From positions 1-11,178 of the forward strand of contig QHYP01000009.1 in the NCBI GenBank assembly GCA_003224195.1: 11,178 bases of DNA. Reading direction: 5' to 3'. The notes beneath the pieces are model-generated. The model saw only the letters and a list, made by a program, of their open reading frames with translations. It did not search any database and was not told where the DNA came from. The DNA is from Acidobacteriota bacterium (GTDB taxonomy: Bacteria > Acidobacteriota > Terriglobia > Acidiferrales > UBA7541). Positions 1-6,270 of the stretch are shown in pieces; positions within the stretch are counted from its first letter, which is position 1; each line of letters opens with the position of its first letter. A program made the position numbers and the translations under genes.

Positions 1-735
1 GCTGCCAATTCCAAGCATCCGCTCATCGTCAACATCCACGGCGGCCCGCACGGCCAGAACGGCCCGGCCTTCAGCTTTCGGGATCAGGTCTTCGCCGCCC
101 GCGGCTGGGCCGTGCTCCACGTGAACTTCCGCGGCTCGACCGGCTACGGACAAAAATTCGCGGACGCCGTCTTCGGCGATCAGAATGGTAACGAGGGTCA
201 GGACGTGCTGTACGGCGTCAGCGCTGCGCTCCGCCGCTATCTGTGGATCGACCGCGAGCGTTTGGGCATCGAAGGAGTCAGCTATGGCGGCCAGCTCACC
301 GATTGGCTCATCACGCAGACCAACGAGTTCAAAGCCGCTGTGCCCATCGCCGGAATCGCCAATCTCGTCAGCTACAACTACATGACCTACTACAACCAGT
401 ACGAAGAGATGGAATTCGGCCAGTTCCTCCATCAGGGCAATCTGATGGACGTTGCCTGGGAGCGCTCCGCGCTCAAGCACGTCGCCGCGGTCCACACCCC
501 CACCATGCTCATGCACGGTGAGAACGACAACGATGTGCCCATCGCCGAAGCCGAGCAGTTCTATATCGCGCTCAAGGACGTTGGTGTGGACACGATTTTC
601 GTCCGCTACCCGCGCGAGGGCCACGGTCTTGCCGAGGTCAAACATGGCATCGACTCCATCGACCGCAGCATCGCCTGGTACGAAAAGCATTTTCCGCGGC
701 CGGGAACTGAAGGCGTGACAAATACGCAGCCCTGA
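1..735 (+). CDS. S9 family (prolyl oligopeptidase-type) serine peptidase, C-terminal part
   Basis: The frame is open from the first base of the window, so only the last 244 residues are visible; the true start and any N-terminal beta-propeller lie to the left. The fragment reads as an alpha/beta-hydrolase peptidase domain: the oxyanion-region motif HGGPHG at about residues 13-18, then NFRGSTGYG, the nucleophile elbow GVSYGG with Ser94 (codon 280-282), the acid motif HGENDNDVP with Asp176 (codon 526-528), and REGHG with His208. The order and spacing match the catalytic domain of S9 peptidases (acylaminoacyl-peptidase / dipeptidyl-peptidase-like), which cleave short peptides. The subfamily cannot be set without the propeller. 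The Ser motif is followed by Gln-Leu-Thr where many relatives have Tyr-Met. The GTG at 112 lies inside the domain and is not the start. The stop is TGA at 733-735. The gene is complete at its 3' end and shows no damage. Confidence 0.9.
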   Translation, partial: AANSKHPLIVNIHGGPHGQNGPAFSFRDQVFAARGWAVLHVNFRGSTGYGQKFADAVFGDQNGNEGQDVLYGVSAALRRYLWIDRERLGIEGVSYGGQLTDWLITQTNEFKAAVPIAGIANLVSYNYMTYYNQYEEMEFGQFLHQGNLMDVAWERSALKHVAAVHTPTMLMHGENDNDVPIAEAEQFYIALKDVGVDTIFVRYPREGHGLAEVKHGIDSIDRSIAWYEKHFPRPGTEGVTNTQP

Positions 736-892
736 AGCAATGGGCCACTCTCACGAATTTCCTTGGCTCGCGACGAAATCGCATTCTGCTTTGCATGGCA
801 CCGCGTTGCGGGCCTCGTAACCGTGCCGGCCGCACCGGGGCCGCTCACTTCCTCGGCGGTCCAGCCGCACTGCTGGTGTCGAGGCTTCAACA
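736..892. other. Intergenic gap, no clear signal
   Basis: These 157 bases lie between the S9 peptidase stop and the GTG of the PilZ-like gene. I see only short GC-rich inverted repeats, no convincing U-tract terminator and no good -35/-10 pair. TTGCAT at 791-796 has no matching -10 at normal spacing. A promoter for the downstream gene is expected here but I cannot place it. Confidence 0.4.
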
Positions 893-2461
893 GTGGTAGG
901 CTTCCTGCTTGAATGCAGTAGGGGAGGTGCGAGCCTGGCCGCTGCCGCCGACACTCTTCGCTCTTTCTCCGGCGTGGAAGCTCGTCGCAGCACACGCATC
1001 GAATATCCTGTTCCTCTGATTGTTTCCGGCCAAAACAGTCTTGGTGAGCCGTTTCAGGAAAGAACCTCCGCCCTCAGTTTCAATCTGCACGGTTGCCGCT
1101 ATCCTTCGCGGCATGATTTTCGTGTCGGAACATGGGTCGCGCTCCAAGTCGCGGAAATCGCTAGCGGACCGAAATCGCCCCTGGTGCGTGCCTTGGTGCG
1201 TTCCATCCACGCGCCGCGGAGTCCGCGCGAGCTCTCTCAAGTCGGTGTCGAACTGGAGATCCCCGCGAATGTCTGGGGCATTTCCTCTCCGCCGGAAGAC
1301 TGGCTCCGGGCAATCGGAGGCACGATTTCGATGTCGGCCGCGGCAACCGCCGTTGCGCCTGCGCGCGAGCCGATCCCCATCGACTCGGCTCCCGCTCCTG
1401 CCCAAACCCCGCCGGAAGAAGAAAGCGTCCAGTCCGTGCCGGCCCCTCCTCCGCCCCCAGAAACCCCAAAGCAGGACACGGAGAACGCGGCCGCGGCCGC
1501 CAAACCGGCGCGCGTCGTTATCACGCCGGACCAACTCGTCCAGGCCCTCCGGGAAAAACTCCTGCAAGCCGCTGAGAAGGCGGTGGAGACGGCTCTGGCA
1601 AGCCAGCTCGACGAGGCGGTGCGGAGAACCCTCAGCACCATCGATGACATTCGCCGGACGAGCATGGAGCAGGTGGAACAGTTCTCTGCGTGGCAGCGGG
1701 AAGCCCTGGCGCATCTCCCCGGCGAACAGAATCTCAAAGTATTTGATGCGCGCCTTGCCGAAGCGCAAAGCCGATCCGAAGAACAACTCGCGCTGTTTCG
1801 CGGCCGGGCCGAAGAGATGGCTCAGCGCCTGGAGAAAATCGCTTCCGAAGCGCGCCGCGACCTGGCGGAAACGCGCAAGCTCGTTGAAAGGATCACCCGC
1901 GAATTCGAGCCGCAGATTCGCGCCCGTCTCGACGAATCCGTCGCCCGCGCCGCGGACGAATTCGACGCTGCCGCCGCCCGCGTATCCGACCGGCAGCTCG
2001 TGCGCTTGATGGAGGACGCCCAGATGACGACGCGGGAGCTTTCTTCCCAATTGGAAGCTCGCGGCACCGAGGCGCGCTCGCATTTGCTCAGCGGCGCAAA
2101 TGACACCCTCGACGAATTCCGCCGGCAACTGAACGTGCACGCCGAGTTGGCCATCTCAGAAGTCAACCAGCGCGCGACCTCTTCGCTGGCGTCCCTCGAT
2201 GCCGAAAATCGCACCGCCTGCGAAGCTCGCCGCCGCTCGCTCGAGCAGGACGTCGCCCGTGCCGCCGAGCAGTCCACCGATCAGTTCCGCACCGCCATCA
2301 AGGCATTTCTGTATTCGTGTCTCGTGGCCGCCGTCAGCGCCGTGGACGAACACGCCAAAAGCACGCTCGACGGCCTGGTCACGGCTCCCGGCAAAGCTCC
2401 AGAGAATATCAACCTCCCGGCGGCCTCCCCGGAACAGGGCGGAGGCGAAAGTAACGGCTAG
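893..2461 (+). CDS. PilZ-like domain protein with long C-terminal coiled coil
   Basis: A 522-residue protein in three parts. Residues about 28-135 resemble a PilZ domain: RRSTR (31-35) fits the RxxxR c-di-GMP arm. The second PilZ motif, normally (D/N)xSxxG, appears as SFNLHG (62-67), so its Asp/Asn and Ser are replaced by Ser and Asn. The domain ends in VGVELE and a tail with NVWGI and PPEDW. Residues about 145-200 are a Pro/Ala-rich linker with a run of five prolines. Residues about 205-500 are almost all helical, rich in Glu, Arg, Ala and Gln, with heptad-like spacing, and lack Gly/Pro: a long coiled coil. No signal peptide is evident; one short hydrophobic patch (about 475-490) is weak for a membrane segment. 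I prefer the GTG at 893 because GAGG lies at 881-884, eight bases upstream; an in-frame GTG at 974, just before the PilZ motif, has no Shine-Dalgarno. A cytoplasmic scaffold or second-messenger-responsive structural protein is inference; c-di-GMP binding is uncertain. Confidence 0.7.
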   Translation: MVGFLLECSRGGASLAAAADTLRSFSGVEARRSTRIEYPVPLIVSGQNSLGEPFQERTSALSFNLHGCRYPSRHDFRVGTWVALQVAEIASGPKSPLVRALVRSIHAPRSPRELSQVGVELEIPANVWGISSPPEDWLRAIGGTISMSAAATAVAPAREPIPIDSAPAPAQTPPEEESVQSVPAPPPPPETPKQDTENAAAAAKPARVVITPDQLVQALREKLLQAAEKAVETALASQLDEAVRRTLSTIDDIRRTSMEQVEQFSAWQREALAHLPGEQNLKVFDARLAEAQSRSEEQLALFRGRAEEMAQRLEKIASEARRDLAETRKLVERITREFEPQIRARLDESVARAADEFDAAAARVSDRQLVRLMEDAQMTTRELSSQLEARGTEARSHLLSGANDTLDEFRRQLNVHAELAISEVNQRATSSLASLDAENRTACEARRRSLEQDVARAAEQSTDQFRTAIKAFLYSCLVAAVSAVDEHAKSTLDGLVTAPGKAPENINLPAASPEQGGGESNG

Positions 2462-2470
2462 CCCCTCCCC

Positions 2471-2501
2471 GTTTGCGAAGAGTTTCAAACGATTCGCAGA
2501 C
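2471..2501 (+). terminator. Hairpin just after the PilZ-like gene
   Basis: GTTTGCGAA (2471-2479) pairs with TTCGCAGAC (2493-2501), giving a 9-bp stem with one G-U pair and a 13-base loop, starting 10 bases after the stop codon. It lacks a downstream T tract, so it is either a weak terminator or a structure protecting the mRNA 3' end. Confidence 0.35.
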
Positions 2502-2585
2502 CGGGAGACACGATTGGCCAAAGGAGTTGCACGCTCAGCGGGGGCGCCGCTGCTCTTGAGGTGCGCAATATGTTTCACAGGGAAC

Positions 2586-2622
2586 AAAAAAGAGGAGGCG
2601 AGCCAGGTCTTCTCGCCTCCTC
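2586..2622 (-). terminator. Strong hairpin with U tract when read on the minus strand
   Basis: GAGGAGGCGAG (2592-2602) and CTCGCCTCCTC (2612-2622) form a perfect 11-bp stem with a 9-base loop. Six A residues (2586-2591) directly precede it, so the minus-strand transcript would end the hairpin with UUUUUU, the classic intrinsic terminator. On the plus strand it is followed by ATCTTCCCCTT, a much poorer tract. Both flanking genes are on the plus strand, so the likely target is antisense transcription coming from rnr; some plus-strand termination is also possible. Confidence 0.6.
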
Positions 2623-2646
2623 ATCTTCCCCTTGTGAGGGAAGTTT

Positions 2647-2677
2647 CCGGCTGGCCTGACGGAGGGTGGCCGGCCGG
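2647..2677 (+). terminator. GC-rich hairpin, possible plus-strand terminator
   Basis: CCGGCTGGCC (2647-2656) pairs with GGCCGGCCGG (2668-2677), a 10-bp stem with one G-U pair and an 11-base loop, followed by TTGTGTGTTGG. The stem is strong but the T tract is broken by G residues. It could be the plus-strand terminator for the PilZ-like gene. Confidence 0.35.
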
Positions 2678-2746
2678 TTGTGTGTTGGCCTACTTGTAAT
2701 ACCCGGTTCGCCGAAAAAAGTTCCGGCAAACGGCCCTAGACCCAGC

Positions 2747-2752
2747 TAGAAT
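2747..2752 (+). promoter_or_regulatory. Possible -10 element of the rnr promoter
   Basis: TAGAAT at 2747-2752 differs from TATAAT at one position and sits 27 bases before the rnr ATG. No good -35 is found at 16-18 bases; TTCCGG at 2721-2726 is 20 bases away. If it is used, the leader would be only about 20 bases. Confidence 0.3.
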
Positions 2753-2779
2753 CTTCCCTGTGCATCTATCTCATCTCTC

Positions 2780-5329
2780 ATGAAACGTTCCGTGACGCCT
2801 GGCAGCGATGAAGTCCTTCATTTCCTGAAAGTTAAGGGAACACCCGTCAATCCAACCGAAATCGCCGCCGGCCTGCGCTTGCCGAAAAGTGCTCTTCGCG
2901 CCCTCCACAGGACGCTTGCGGAACTCAAGAAACGCCGCAACATTGAGGAACTCCCCGGCAATCGGTATCGTCTCCCAAGGTCCTCCGCCGGTGGACCGCC
3001 GGCGGCGAAGGGGGTCACTGCCACGTACCGTCCTCCAGTTTCCGCTACCCAGGCTCCCCCCACGGGTGAACAGGGCGGCATAAGCGGACGGCTCGTCCTT
3101 CATCGGGATGGCTATGGCTTCGTCGTCCCCGATATTCCCCTCCCGCACTTGGACGGCGACATCTACATCGGCCGCGACGCAATCAGCGATGCGATGCACG
3201 GCGACCGCGTCGTTGCGCGCATCGAGCGCATCAGCGGCGCCCCCGGCGCAAAGCGAGCCGAAGGCCGTATCCTCCGCATTCTCCATCGCGCACATCCCAC
3301 CATCGTGGGTCTCTTCCGCTACAGCCCGCGTGGCAACGTGGTTCTTCCCTACGACGCGCGAATGCATCACGAAGTCGTCATTCCGCCGGGTGAAGAGCTC
3401 ACGCCCGCCCTCCGCAAGAGGCTCGGCGTGCACGCCGAGCCCGGCCAAACCGCGCAGGCAAAACGCCTGCCGCGCCTCGCCGAGCTCGACGGCGCCGTCG
3501 TGAATGCCGAGATCGTGCGCTACCCGCGCGGCGGGGCGGGCCCCACCGGCCGCATCGTGGAAATCCTCGGACGTCCCGGCGATCTCGGTGTGGACACCGA
3601 AATCATCATCCGCAAACACCACCTGCCCCACGTCTTCGACGCGGAGGTCCTTGAAGAAGCTGAGCGCTCGGCTCATTCCGTGAACCCACGCGAGGCCGCT
3701 GCCCGCGCGGACTTTCGCCACTTGCCCATTGTGACCATCGACGGCGAAACCGCGCGCGATTTCGACGACGCCGTCTACGTGGAACGCCGCCCCGCCGGCT
3801 GGCATCTCGCCGTCCACATCGCTGACGTGGCGCATTACGTTCGCGCCGTGCAGGCGCTCGACCGCGAGGCGCGCTTGCGCGGGACATCTGTCTACTTCCC
3901 CGACCGCGCCGTCCCCATGCTCCCGGAAGTTCTCTCGAACGGCATCTGTTCTCTGAATCCCCGCGAGGACCGTCTGGTCATGAGCGCGCTGATGGAATTC
4001 GACGCCGCCGGCGGTATGCGCGAATCCCGCTTCACCGCGGGTGTGATCCGCTCCGTTGAGCGCATGACCTACACCAACGTCAACAAAGTCCTCGAAGGCG
4101 ACGCCGAGATGTCCCGGCGCTACTCCGCTCTCGTGCCGCACTTCCTCGACATGAAGGAGCTTGCTCTGCTGCTGAACGCCCGCCGCAACGAGCACGGCTC
4201 GATCGACTTCGATCTCCCCGAGCCGGTCATCGAATTCGACGCCGAGCAACGCATGACCAATATCATGCGCAGCGAACGCAACATCGCGCACCGCATCATC
4301 GAAGAGTTCATGCTCGCCGCGAACCGCGCCGTCGCCGGCTATCTCATCAGGCGCGGCCTCGCGTCGCTTCACCGCGTCCACGAAAAGCCCGATGCCAAGA
4401 AAATCCTGGAATTCGAGGAATTGGCGCGCGCGTTTGGCTATTCCCTGGGGGTCGAAAACCTGGTCGAGCGCATCGTTCCCGTGCGGCACGGCAAAGCGCC
4501 GGCTCCCGCGCGTCCCGGCCGGCCCGATTCTTACGGCCACGGCAGGGAGCGCGACATGCGCGTTTCGCTTCCCGGCTCAGCCGAAATTCGCGTCACGCCG
4601 CAGCACTATCAGCGCCTGCTGCGAAAGCTCGCCGGAAAGCCCGAGGAGCGCATTGTTTCCTACCTCATGCTTCGCTCGCTCAAGCAGGCCCGCTATGCCG
4701 CCGAGCCGCTCGGCCACTTCGCTCTCGGCTTCGACGAATACACCCACTTCACCTCTCCCATCCGCCGCTATCCGGATCTGATCGTCCATCGCATTCTCAA
4801 GTGGGCTCTTGCGCATCCAAACTCGCGGCCCGCTTCGGCAAGTCCGCCTGCCCGGCCGCCTGTTGGAGAAGATGCCGCTCTCTATTCCCGCGCCCAGCTG
4901 GAAGAAATCGCCACGGAATCCTCCGAAGCTGAGCGCCGCTCCGAGGCCGCCGAACGCGAATTGATGGACTGGAAAACCGCGCAATTCATGGAGGAGCATC
5001 TCGGCGAGGAGTACGACGGGCTCATCATTTCCGTCCAGAAATTCGGCTGCTTCGTCGAGCTATTCGATATCTTTGTCGAAGGTCTTCTGCCCATCGGCGC
5101 ACTCGAAGAAGCCGCCGGCGCCCGTTGCGTCTATCGCGAGAACGACCACTCCATCGCCGCTTTGCTCGAGGGTGGCCGCGGCGGTGGACGCTCCTCCCGC
5201 CGCGGCGGCAAGCACGCACAGTTGGCCTGGCGGCTCGGCGATCGCGTCCGCGTCCGCGCGGAGCGCATCGACCCTCTGCGCCGCCGCGTCGAATTCGCCC
5301 TGGCCGGTTCCCGACAGAAAGAAAGTTAG
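2780..5329 (+). CDS. rnr: Ribonuclease R (RNB-family 3'-5' exoribonuclease)
   Basis: 849 residues, close to the usual 750-850 of RNase R, a processive hydrolytic 3'-5' exoribonuclease that degrades structured RNA and acts in rRNA, tmRNA and mRNA turnover. Residues about 8-68 form the N-terminal winged-helix domain, followed by cold-shock/OB domains (about 95-290, including GYGFVVPD). The RNB catalytic domain contains the metal-binding aspartates in DGETARDFDD: Asp321, Asp327, Asp329 and Asp330, aligning with Asp272, 278, 280 and 281 of the E. coli enzyme. The late RNB signature HFTSPIRRYPDL starts at His656. A C-terminal S1 domain begins near Tyr745 (GLIISVQKFGCFVEL) and carries a Gly/Arg-rich insertion at about residues 797-812. 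A Pro-rich spacer lies near 673-692. The start is ATG 2780; the preceding bases are pyrimidine-rich with no Shine-Dalgarno. The two OB domains and all catalytic residues seen make RNase R much more likely than RNase II. It converges with the pirin gene. Confidence 0.95.
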   Translation: MKRSVTPGSDEVLHFLKVKGTPVNPTEIAAGLRLPKSALRALHRTLAELKKRRNIEELPGNRYRLPRSSAGGPPAAKGVTATYRPPVSATQAPPTGEQGGISGRLVLHRDGYGFVVPDIPLPHLDGDIYIGRDAISDAMHGDRVVARIERISGAPGAKRAEGRILRILHRAHPTIVGLFRYSPRGNVVLPYDARMHHEVVIPPGEELTPALRKRLGVHAEPGQTAQAKRLPRLAELDGAVVNAEIVRYPRGGAGPTGRIVEILGRPGDLGVDTEIIIRKHHLPHVFDAEVLEEAERSAHSVNPREAAARADFRHLPIVTIDGETARDFDDAVYVERRPAGWHLAVHIADVAHYVRAVQALDREARLRGTSVYFPDRAVPMLPEVLSNGICSLNPREDRLVMSALMEFDAAGGMRESRFTAGVIRSVERMTYTNVNKVLEGDAEMSRRYSALVPHFLDMKELALLLNARRNEHGSIDFDLPEPVIEFDAEQRMTNIMRSERNIAHRIIEEFMLAANRAVAGYLIRRGLASLHRVHEKPDAKKILEFEELARAFGYSLGVENLVERIVPVRHGKAPAPARPGRPDSYGHGRERDMRVSLPGSAEIRVTPQHYQRLLRKLAGKPEERIVSYLMLRSLKQARYAAEPLGHFALGFDEYTHFTSPIRRYPDLIVHRILKWALAHPNSRPASASPPARPPVGEDAALYSRAQLEEIATESSEAERRSEAAERELMDWKTAQFMEEHLGEEYDGLIISVQKFGCFVELFDIFVEGLLPIGALEEAAGARCVYRENDHSIAALLEGGRGGGRSSRRGGKHAQLAWRLGDRVRVRAERIDPLRRRVEFALAGSRQKES

Positions 5330-5330
5330 A

Positions 5331-5366
5331 GCCGGGCCGCGAAGAAGCTCGCCCGGCGGATCTTTT
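5331..5366. terminator. Bidirectional intrinsic terminator between rnr and pirin
   Basis: GCCGGGC (5331-5337) and GCCCGGC (5351-5357) form a 7-bp GC stem with a 13-base loop, starting one base after the rnr stop. On the plus strand it is followed by GGATCTTTTC. Read on the minus strand it is followed by TCTAACTTTCTTTCTG. T-rich tails on both sides in a 51-base gap between convergent genes fit a shared terminator. Confidence 0.6.
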
Positions 5367-5380
5367 CGCTCGTATCCGAG

Positions 5381-6079
5381 TCACGCCAGGTCGAAGAGCA
5401 GCAGTTCGGCGTCCTTCACTCCTGCAAGCTCGATTGCCTTTTCCTCCGAAATCGCCGCGCCATCGCCTTCCGCCAGCTCTTGCCCGTTCAGCTTCACGCT
5501 TCCGCGCGCCACCTGCACCCACGCGTGCCGCTCCGGCTTCAACTCGTGCCGCACCGTCTCCCCCTTGCGCAGCACTGTCGCGTACATCTCGTTGTCCTGA
5601 TGAATCGTCACCGAACCGTCTCGTCCATCCGGCGATGCCACTAGCCGGAGCCGGCTCCGCTTATCGGCCTCGCTGAAAGCCTTCTGCTCGTAGCTCGGCT
5701 TGATTCCTTTCCGCTCCGGGAACATCCAAATCTGCAACAGGTGCACCGGCTCGGTCTTGCTCGCGTTGAACTCGCTATGCGTCACTCCCGTCCCCGCGCT
5801 CATCCGCTGCACGTCTCCCGGCCGGATCACCGAGCCGTTCCCCATGCTGTCGCGGTGTTCCAGCCCTCCTTCCAGCACGTAGGTGACGATCTCCATGTCC
5901 CGGTGCGGGTGCATCGGGAATCCGCCTCCCCCCGCGACGCGGTCGTCATTGATCACGCGCAGCGTGCGGAAGTGCACGTGCTCCGGATCGTAGTAGTCGG
6001 AAAAGGAAAACGTGTAATGCGTGTCCAGCCAGCCGTGGTTGGCGTGTCCGCGCTCCTGGCTCCGTCGAATCGCTAGCAT
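5381..6079 (-). CDS. Pirin family protein (bicupin, YhhW-like)
   Basis: 232 residues, the usual size of bacterial pirins, which are iron-binding bicupins. Some (E. coli YhhW and human pirin) oxidise quercetin in vitro; others act as protein partners or redox sensors. The N-terminal cupin carries the full metal set: His57 and His59 in FPMHPHRDME, then His101 and Glu103 in GTGVTHSEF. These are the positions reported for YhhW. HANHGWLDTHYTFSFSDYYDP (residues 12-32) is the conserved pirin opening. The C-terminal cupin (about 130-232) has lost metal ligands, as is usual. The start ATG is the complement of 6077-6079 and is fixed by a near-perfect Shine-Dalgarno six bases away. The gene has its own strong promoter, is divergent from citrate synthase and convergent with rnr. 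The true substrate is not predictable from sequence. Confidence 0.93.
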   Translation of the reverse strand: MLAIRRSQERGHANHGWLDTHYTFSFSDYYDPEHVHFRTLRVINDDRVAGGGGFPMHPHRDMEIVTYVLEGGLEHRDSMGNGSVIRPGDVQRMSAGTGVTHSEFNASKTEPVHLLQIWMFPERKGIKPSYEQKAFSEADKRSRLRLVASPDGRDGSVTIHQDNEMYATVLRKGETVRHELKPERHAWVQVARGSVKLNGQELAEGDGAAISEEKAIELAGVKDAELLLFDLA

Positions 6080-6080
6080 G

Positions 6081-6091
6081 ACTCACCTCCT
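6081..6091 (-). promoter_or_regulatory. Strong Shine-Dalgarno of the pirin gene
   Basis: On the minus strand the sequence reads AGGAGGTGAGT, with the AGGAGG core at 6091-6086, six bases before the ATG. It is the strongest ribosome binding site in the window and decides the pirin start. Confidence 0.9.
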
Positions 6092-6103
6092 GGGTACACG
6101 TGC

Positions 6104-6132
6104 ACAATACTCCTCATAACGACTATTGTCAA
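6104..6132 (-). promoter_or_regulatory. Sigma70-type promoter of the pirin gene
   Basis: On the minus strand, TTGACA (6132-6127) is followed after exactly 17 bases by TATTGT (6109-6104): a perfect -35 and a 4/6 -10. Transcription would start near 6097, giving a leader of about 20 bases that contains the Shine-Dalgarno. The element also forms an ACAAT/ATTGT dyad around the spacer. A near-palindrome GTACACGTGCAC (6094-6105, one mismatched pair) covers the predicted start site and could be an operator. Confidence 0.7.
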
Positions 6133-6270
6133 GAGGAGGATTGCCCCTTCCCGTCCGCCCCGCTCGCCCGCGGCGTCCCCCATCGCCCCCCCAAGCCTCG
6201 CCCCGCTCCACAGTTCCGCGCCTGCTCTTCTTGGTGTAGAGTGATACGTGCGTTCCCGGAGCGCTGCCGA

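Larger units (their letters stand above)
2462..2779. other. 318-base intergenic region with hairpins and a parS-like site
   Basis: No gene is credible here. From left to right it holds a 9-bp hairpin 10 bases after the preceding stop (2471-2501), a parS-like 16-mer (2571-2586), an A-tract followed by an 11-bp perfect hairpin (2592-2622), a small hairpin (2625-2643), a GC-rich hairpin (2647-2677) and a possible -10 element for rnr (2747-2752). It separates two plus-strand genes and probably contains the end of one transcription unit and the start of the next. Confidence 0.6.

Noticed and set aside
887..2140. Reverse-strand open frame of 417 codons opposite the PilZ-like gene
   Set aside because: It lies wholly over a better-supported gene; its composition (Arg, Gly, Phe-rich) is that of a mirror frame in GC-rich DNA, and no domain is recognisable.
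2199..2699. Plus-strand frame of 166 codons running from the PilZ-like gene into the intergenic region
   Set aside because: Its first half is out of frame with a real coding region and its second half reads through the hairpins; Ser/Arg/Pro-rich composition is typical of a shifted frame.
2771..4540. Reverse-strand open frame of 589 codons opposite rnr
   Set aside because: rnr is certain from catalytic motifs. The reverse frame is rich in Asp, His, Val, Ala and Gly as expected from complementing GC-biased codons, and shows no motif or ribosome site.
5025..5522. Reverse-strand frame of 165 codons across the rnr end and the pirin end
   Set aside because: It overlaps two genes and the terminator between them; Arg/Gly-rich composition with no motif.
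6236..6242. TAGAGT as the gltA -10 element
   Set aside because: The only spacing-compatible -35 (TTCCGC at 6214-6219) matches the consensus at two bases; kept only as a remark in the gltA entry.
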